A stretch of DNA of 18,072 bases from Actinomycetes bacterium (lineage in GTDB: Bacteria; Actinomycetota; Actinomycetes; Actinomycetales; Cellulomonadaceae). Positions 15,623 through 18,072 of the stretch are shown piece by piece (position 1 is the first letter of the stretch; every line of letters starts with the position of its first letter). The position numbers and the translations under genes are program-made. The notes beneath the pieces are model-generated. The model saw only the letters and a list, made by a program, of their open reading frames with translations, did no database searches and was not told the origin of the DNA. The DNA lies in assembly GCA_023461115.1 (NCBI GenBank), contig JAEWOA010000044.1:1-18072 (forward strand), read 5' to 3'.

Positions 15623-15774
15623 GCGAGCGTGCACTCCAGCCGTGAGCGTGCACTCCAGCCGTGAGCGTGCACTTCAGCCGTGAGCGTGCACTTCAGCCGT
15701 GAGCGTGCACTTCAGCCGTGAGCGTGCACTTCAGCCGTGAGCGCGCGCTCCAGCCGTGAGCGTGCACTTCAGCG
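15623..15774 (+). repeat. array of eight 19-bp direct repeats (GTGAGCGTGCACTTCAGCC)
   Basis: Eight units end to end with no spacers. Units 3, 4, 5 and 6 are identical and unit 8 differs only in its last base; units 1, 2 and 7 carry CTCC for CTTC; unit 1 begins GCGAG and unit 7 reads GCGCGC inside. Each unit contains an imperfect dyad, GAGCGTGCACTC. The last unit overlaps the stop codon of the 96-aa gene. The inverted counterpart is at 16089-16164. Confidence 0.95.
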
Positions 15775-16059
15775 CAAGGGATACCAGCGGTTGCCGAACC
15801 GCCTGGTGACTGCGCGACCCTCGATCTCCGCGAGCTCGTCGAGTCGGTGCAGCACTGCCCAGCCGACGGTCCGGGCGCTCTGGTCGTCGGCGGCCTGATA
15901 GCGCACGGTGATCCGCGCCCGACCCCGCACCACCTCGATGTCCGCCGCCTCGAGGTCGGTCAGTTCGCGCGCGACGTCAGCCGCGCGCGGCAGCACATCG
16001 GGTGCCGCGACACCCGGGCGTAGGAGCCCGACGAACGCGCGGGCTCGGTAGGACGGCAC
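15769..16059 (-). CDS. conserved-looking 96-aa protein of unknown function between inverted repeat arrays
   Basis: Starts at the GTG at 16059 and reads PSYRARAFVGLLRPGV, then DVLPRAADVARELTDLEAADIEVVRGRARITVRYQAADDQSARTVGWAVLHRLDELAEIEGRAVTRRFGNRWYPLR. No signal peptide or membrane helix. The alternation of strand-like (YRARAFVGLL, ARITVRY, VTRRFG) and helix-like (ADVARELTDLE, SARTVGWAVLHRLDELAEI) segments suggests a small ferredoxin-like alpha/beta domain; the basic C-terminus (TRRFGNRWYPLR) could contact nucleic acid. I do not recognise the family. TAGCGT 6 bp before the GTG suggests a leaderless mRNA. Its stop codon lies in the last unit of the left array, and the right array begins 30 bp before its start. 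Codon use looks real. Confidence 0.75.
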   Translation of the reverse strand: MPSYRARAFVGLLRPGVAAPDVLPRAADVARELTDLEAADIEVVRGRARITVRYQAADDQSARTVGWAVLHRLDELAEIEGRAVTRRFGNRWYPLR

Positions 16060-16065
16060 CCGCGC

Positions 16066-16071
16066 ACGCTA
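16066..16071 (-). promoter_or_regulatory. -10 box of the 96-aa gene
   Basis: TAGCGT on the minus strand, 6 bp before the GTG at 16059. The edge of the inverted 19-bp array (16089) is 18 bp upstream, where the -35 box would be. Confidence 0.45.
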
Positions 16072-16088
16072 CTCGGAGCGCGCGTCTC

Positions 16089-16164
16089 GGCTGGAGTGCA
16101 CGCTCACGGCTGGAGTGCACGCTCGCGGCTGGAGTGCACGCTCGCGGCTGGAGTGCACGCTCAC
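16089..16164 (-). repeat. array of four 19-bp repeats, inverted relative to the array at 15623
   Basis: Four units without spacers, each the reverse complement of the 15623 unit. Units 1 and 4 end CTCAC, and units 2 and 3 end CTCGC. All four are of the CTCC type. The array starts 8 bp beyond the stop codon of the XPB helicase gene and ends 30 bp from the start of the 96-aa gene. It could pair perfectly or nearly so with part of the left array. Confidence 0.95.
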
Positions 16165-16172
16165 CACAAGGG

Positions 16173-17819
16173 TTATGGGGTGGGGTTGAGGTCTTCGGCG
16201 TCGGTGATCGTGTACGCGTAGCCCTGCTCGGCCAGGAAACGCTGGCGGTGGGCCGCGAACTCCTGGTCGACCGTGTCCCGCGCGACGACCGTGTAGAAGT
16301 GCGCGGTCTTGCCCGACGCCTTGGGCCGCATGATCCGCCCCAACCGCTGCGCCTCCTCCTGCCGCGACCCGAACGAGCCCGAGACCTGGATGGCCACCGA
16401 CGCCTCGGGCAGGTCGATCGAGAAGTTCGCGACCTTGGAGACGACGAGCTTGGAGATCTCGCCGTGGCGGAACGCGTCGAACAGCCGCTGTCGCTCGCTG
16501 ACCGTCGTCTCCCCGGTGATGAGGTCCGCGTCCAGGTGCTCGGCGAGCTCGTGGAGCTGATCCAGGTACTGCCCGATGACGAGCGTCGGCTCACCCGCAT
16601 GCTTGGCGATCAGCGTCTCGACCACCCGATTCTTCCCCGCCGCGGTGGCGGCGAGCCGGTACTTCTCCTCGGGCTCGGCGGTGGCGTAGGCCATGCGCTC
16701 GTCGTCGGGCAGCGTGAGCCGCACCTCCACGCAGTCCGCGGGCGCGATGTACCCCTGCGCCTCGATGTCCTTCCACGGCGCGTCGAACCGCTTGGGCCCG
16801 ATCAGGGAGAACACCTCGTCCTCACGCCCGTCCTCGCGCACCAGCGTGGCCGTCAGGCCCAGGCGGCGGCGCGCCTGCAGGTCCGCGGTCATGCGGAAGA
16901 TCGGCGCCGGGAGCAGGTGCACCTCGTCGTACACGACGAGGCCCCAGTCGCGCGCGTCCAGCAGCTCCAGGTGGCTGTAGACGCCGCCGCGCTTGGTGGT
17001 GAGCACCTGGTAGGTGGCGATCGTGACGGGGCGGATCTCCTTGCGGGCGCCCGAGTACTCGCCGATCTCGTCCTCCGTCAGCGAGGTGCGCTTGACCAGC
17101 TCGTCGCGCCACTGCCGCGCGGACACCGTGTTGGTGACGAGGATCAGCGTCGTCGTGGAGCTCTTGGCCATCGCCCCGGCCCCGACGATCGTCTTGCCCG
17201 CACCACACGGGAGCACGACGACACCCGAGCCGCCGTGCCAGAACCCGTCCACGGCCTGCTGCTGGTACGGCCGCAGCGACCAGCCGTCCTGCCGGAGCTC
17301 GATGGCGTGCGCCTCGCCGTCGACGTACCCGGCCAGGTCCTCCGCGGGCCAGCCGAGCTTGAGCAGCACCTGCTTGAGGTGGCCGCGCTCGGAGGGGTGC
17401 ACGACGACGTCGGTCTCGTCGAGGCGCGCCCCCAGCAGCCCCGCGGTCCGCTTGGAGCGCACGACCTCCGCGAGCACCGCGGCGTCCAGCGAGTGCAGGA
17501 CCAGCCCGTGCACCGGGTCCTGCACCAGCTGCAGGCGCCCGTAGCGCGCCATCGTCTCCGCGACGTCCACCAGCAGCGCGTGCGGCACCGGGTAGCGGCT
17601 GTACTCCAGCAGGACGTCGACCACCTGCTCGGCGTCGTGCCCCGCGGCCCGCGCGTTCCACAGGCCCAGCGGGGTCAGACGGTAGGTGTGCACGTGCTCG
17701 GGGGCGCGCTCGAGCTCCGCGAACGGCGCGATGGCCCGGCGGCAGGCGTCGGCCTGGTCATGGTCGACCTCGAGCAGCAGCGTCTTGTCGCTCTGGACGA
17801 TGAGCGGTCCGTTGGGCAC
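16173..17819 (-). CDS. DNA repair helicase XPB-type (superfamily 2)
   Basis: 548 residues. An N-terminal accessory region (about 1-180, including LTPLGLWNARAAG) precedes the helicase core: Walker A PCGAGKT (204-210), YDEVHLL (297-303) as motif II, LTATLVREDG (322-331) as motif III with the RED-like loop found in XPB, and QRLGRIMRP (491-499) as motif VI. This is the bacterial XPB family, a 3'-5' ATP-dependent DNA helicase known from mycobacteria and linked to excision repair. Length is normal. The GTG start has an excellent ribosome site (AAGGAG, 5-bp spacer). It lies 30 bp after the helicase-associated gene and is surely co-transcribed with it. The inverted 19-bp array directly follows its stop. 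Confidence 0.95.
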   Translation of the reverse strand: MPNGPLIVQSDKTLLLEVDHDQADACRRAIAPFAELERAPEHVHTYRLTPLGLWNARAAGHDAEQVVDVLLEYSRYPVPHALLVDVAETMARYGRLQLVQDPVHGLVLHSLDAAVLAEVVRSKRTAGLLGARLDETDVVVHPSERGHLKQVLLKLGWPAEDLAGYVDGEAHAIELRQDGWSLRPYQQQAVDGFWHGGSGVVVLPCGAGKTIVGAGAMAKSSTTTLILVTNTVSARQWRDELVKRTSLTEDEIGEYSGARKEIRPVTIATYQVLTTKRGGVYSHLELLDARDWGLVVYDEVHLLPAPIFRMTADLQARRRLGLTATLVREDGREDEVFSLIGPKRFDAPWKDIEAQGYIAPADCVEVRLTLPDDERMAYATAEPEEKYRLAATAAGKNRVVETLIAKHAGEPTLVIGQYLDQLHELAEHLDADLITGETTVSERQRLFDAFRHGEISKLVVSKVANFSIDLPEASVAIQVSGSFGSRQEEAQRLGRIMRPKASGKTAHFYTVVARDTVDQEFAAHRQRFLAEQGYAYTITDAEDLNPTP

Positions 17820-17849
17820 GCGTTCTCCTTCGACGGTTCTTCTCGAGCC

Positions 17850-18072
17850 TCAGTCGTGCGCGGGCAGCGCGGCCCAGGCCACGGACGCGATCCGGTGCAC
17901 CGCGACCGACAACTCGGACTCGCGCACCAGGTCAGCGGCGCGCAGGCGGCCGCCGTCCACGCGCAACGGCCGCAGCAGCCGGCGCTCGGGCTTGCCGGTC
18001 GGCCCAACGAGCTCCACCCACACGTCCGACCTCGCCTGGGCCGCCTCACGCAGCACCACCAACAGATCCCCG
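17850..18072 (-). CDS. C-terminal end of a helicase-associated domain protein, 5' truncated by window edge
   Basis: The frame stays open to the window edge (GDLLVVLREAAQARSDVWVELVGPTGKPERRLLRPLRVDGGRLRAADLVRESELSVAVHRIASVAWAALPAHD), so only the last 73 or so residues are visible. The VWVELVGPTGKPERRLLRPLRVDGGRLRAAD segment resembles the C-terminal WYL/Helicase_C_3-like domain of the large protein encoded just before XPB in many Actinobacteria. It may act with the XPB helicase; no enzymatic role can be read from this fragment. Confidence 0.75.
   Translation of the reverse strand, partial: GDLLVVLREAAQARSDVWVELVGPTGKPERRLLRPLRVDGGRLRAADLVRESELSVAVHRIASVAWAALPAHD

Noticed and set aside
15623..16164. 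CRISPR array
   Set aside because: The 19-bp units are contiguous, with no spacers, occur in both orientations, and no cas gene is nearby.

Overview
The window is a very GC-rich actinobacterial chromosome segment, most likely from Cellulomonas or a close relative in the Micrococcales. The evidence is GTG starts, TANNNT -10 boxes, an orphan groEL behind CIRCE operators, and the order ung / DUF3263 / VirR-like LytR_C protein / cold-shock protein / groEL, which partly mirrors the mycobacterial Rv0430-Rv0431-groEL2 neighbourhood. The genus is an inference from style and gene content.

Layout. 1-646: 3' end of a secreted F5/8C (discoidin) protein. 659-1336 (-): ung. 1505-2836 (+): DUF3263 protein, VirR-like protein, cold-shock protein. 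2907-4766: two CIRCE elements, groEL and a strong terminator. 4779-6092: a DUF559-type endonuclease-like gene between two related 72-bp palindromic elements, then an apparent remnant of a second copy. 6168-7171: a small secreted two-cysteine protein translationally coupled to a VanZ-family membrane protein. 7139-8362 (-): AlaA-type aminotransferase, whose upstream region holds a third 72-bp palindrome between C-rich and G-rich tracts. 8560-9669: a complete IS481-family element. 9671-12991 (-): a probable operon of PhoP-like regulator, sensor kinase, HD-domain protein and DUF4031 protein. 13128-13853 (+): class I glutamine amidotransferase. 13908-15578 (-): ABC-F ATPase. 15769-16059 (-): a 96-aa protein of unknown function between inverted arrays of a 19-bp repeat. 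16173-18072 (-): XPB-type DNA repair helicase and the end of its helicase-associated partner.

Most genes are housekeeping. The unusual material is between them. Three elements (4779-4850, 5905-5976, 8426-8497) are each exactly 72 bp, begin GCCGA and end TCGGC, and hold one word four times (two forward, two reverse). The word differs between the first two elements and the third. A second repeat system, a 19-bp unit in 8 forward and 4 inverted copies, brackets the 96-aa gene, and its array edges fall where -35 boxes would be. The IS481 element inserted exactly at the stop codon of the DUF4031 gene; the 6-bp target duplication now supplies stop codons to both converging genes, and a long hairpin covers the transposase ribosome-binding site.

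No tRNA, rRNA or CRISPR array was seen, and no stretch longer than 300 bp lacks a gene.
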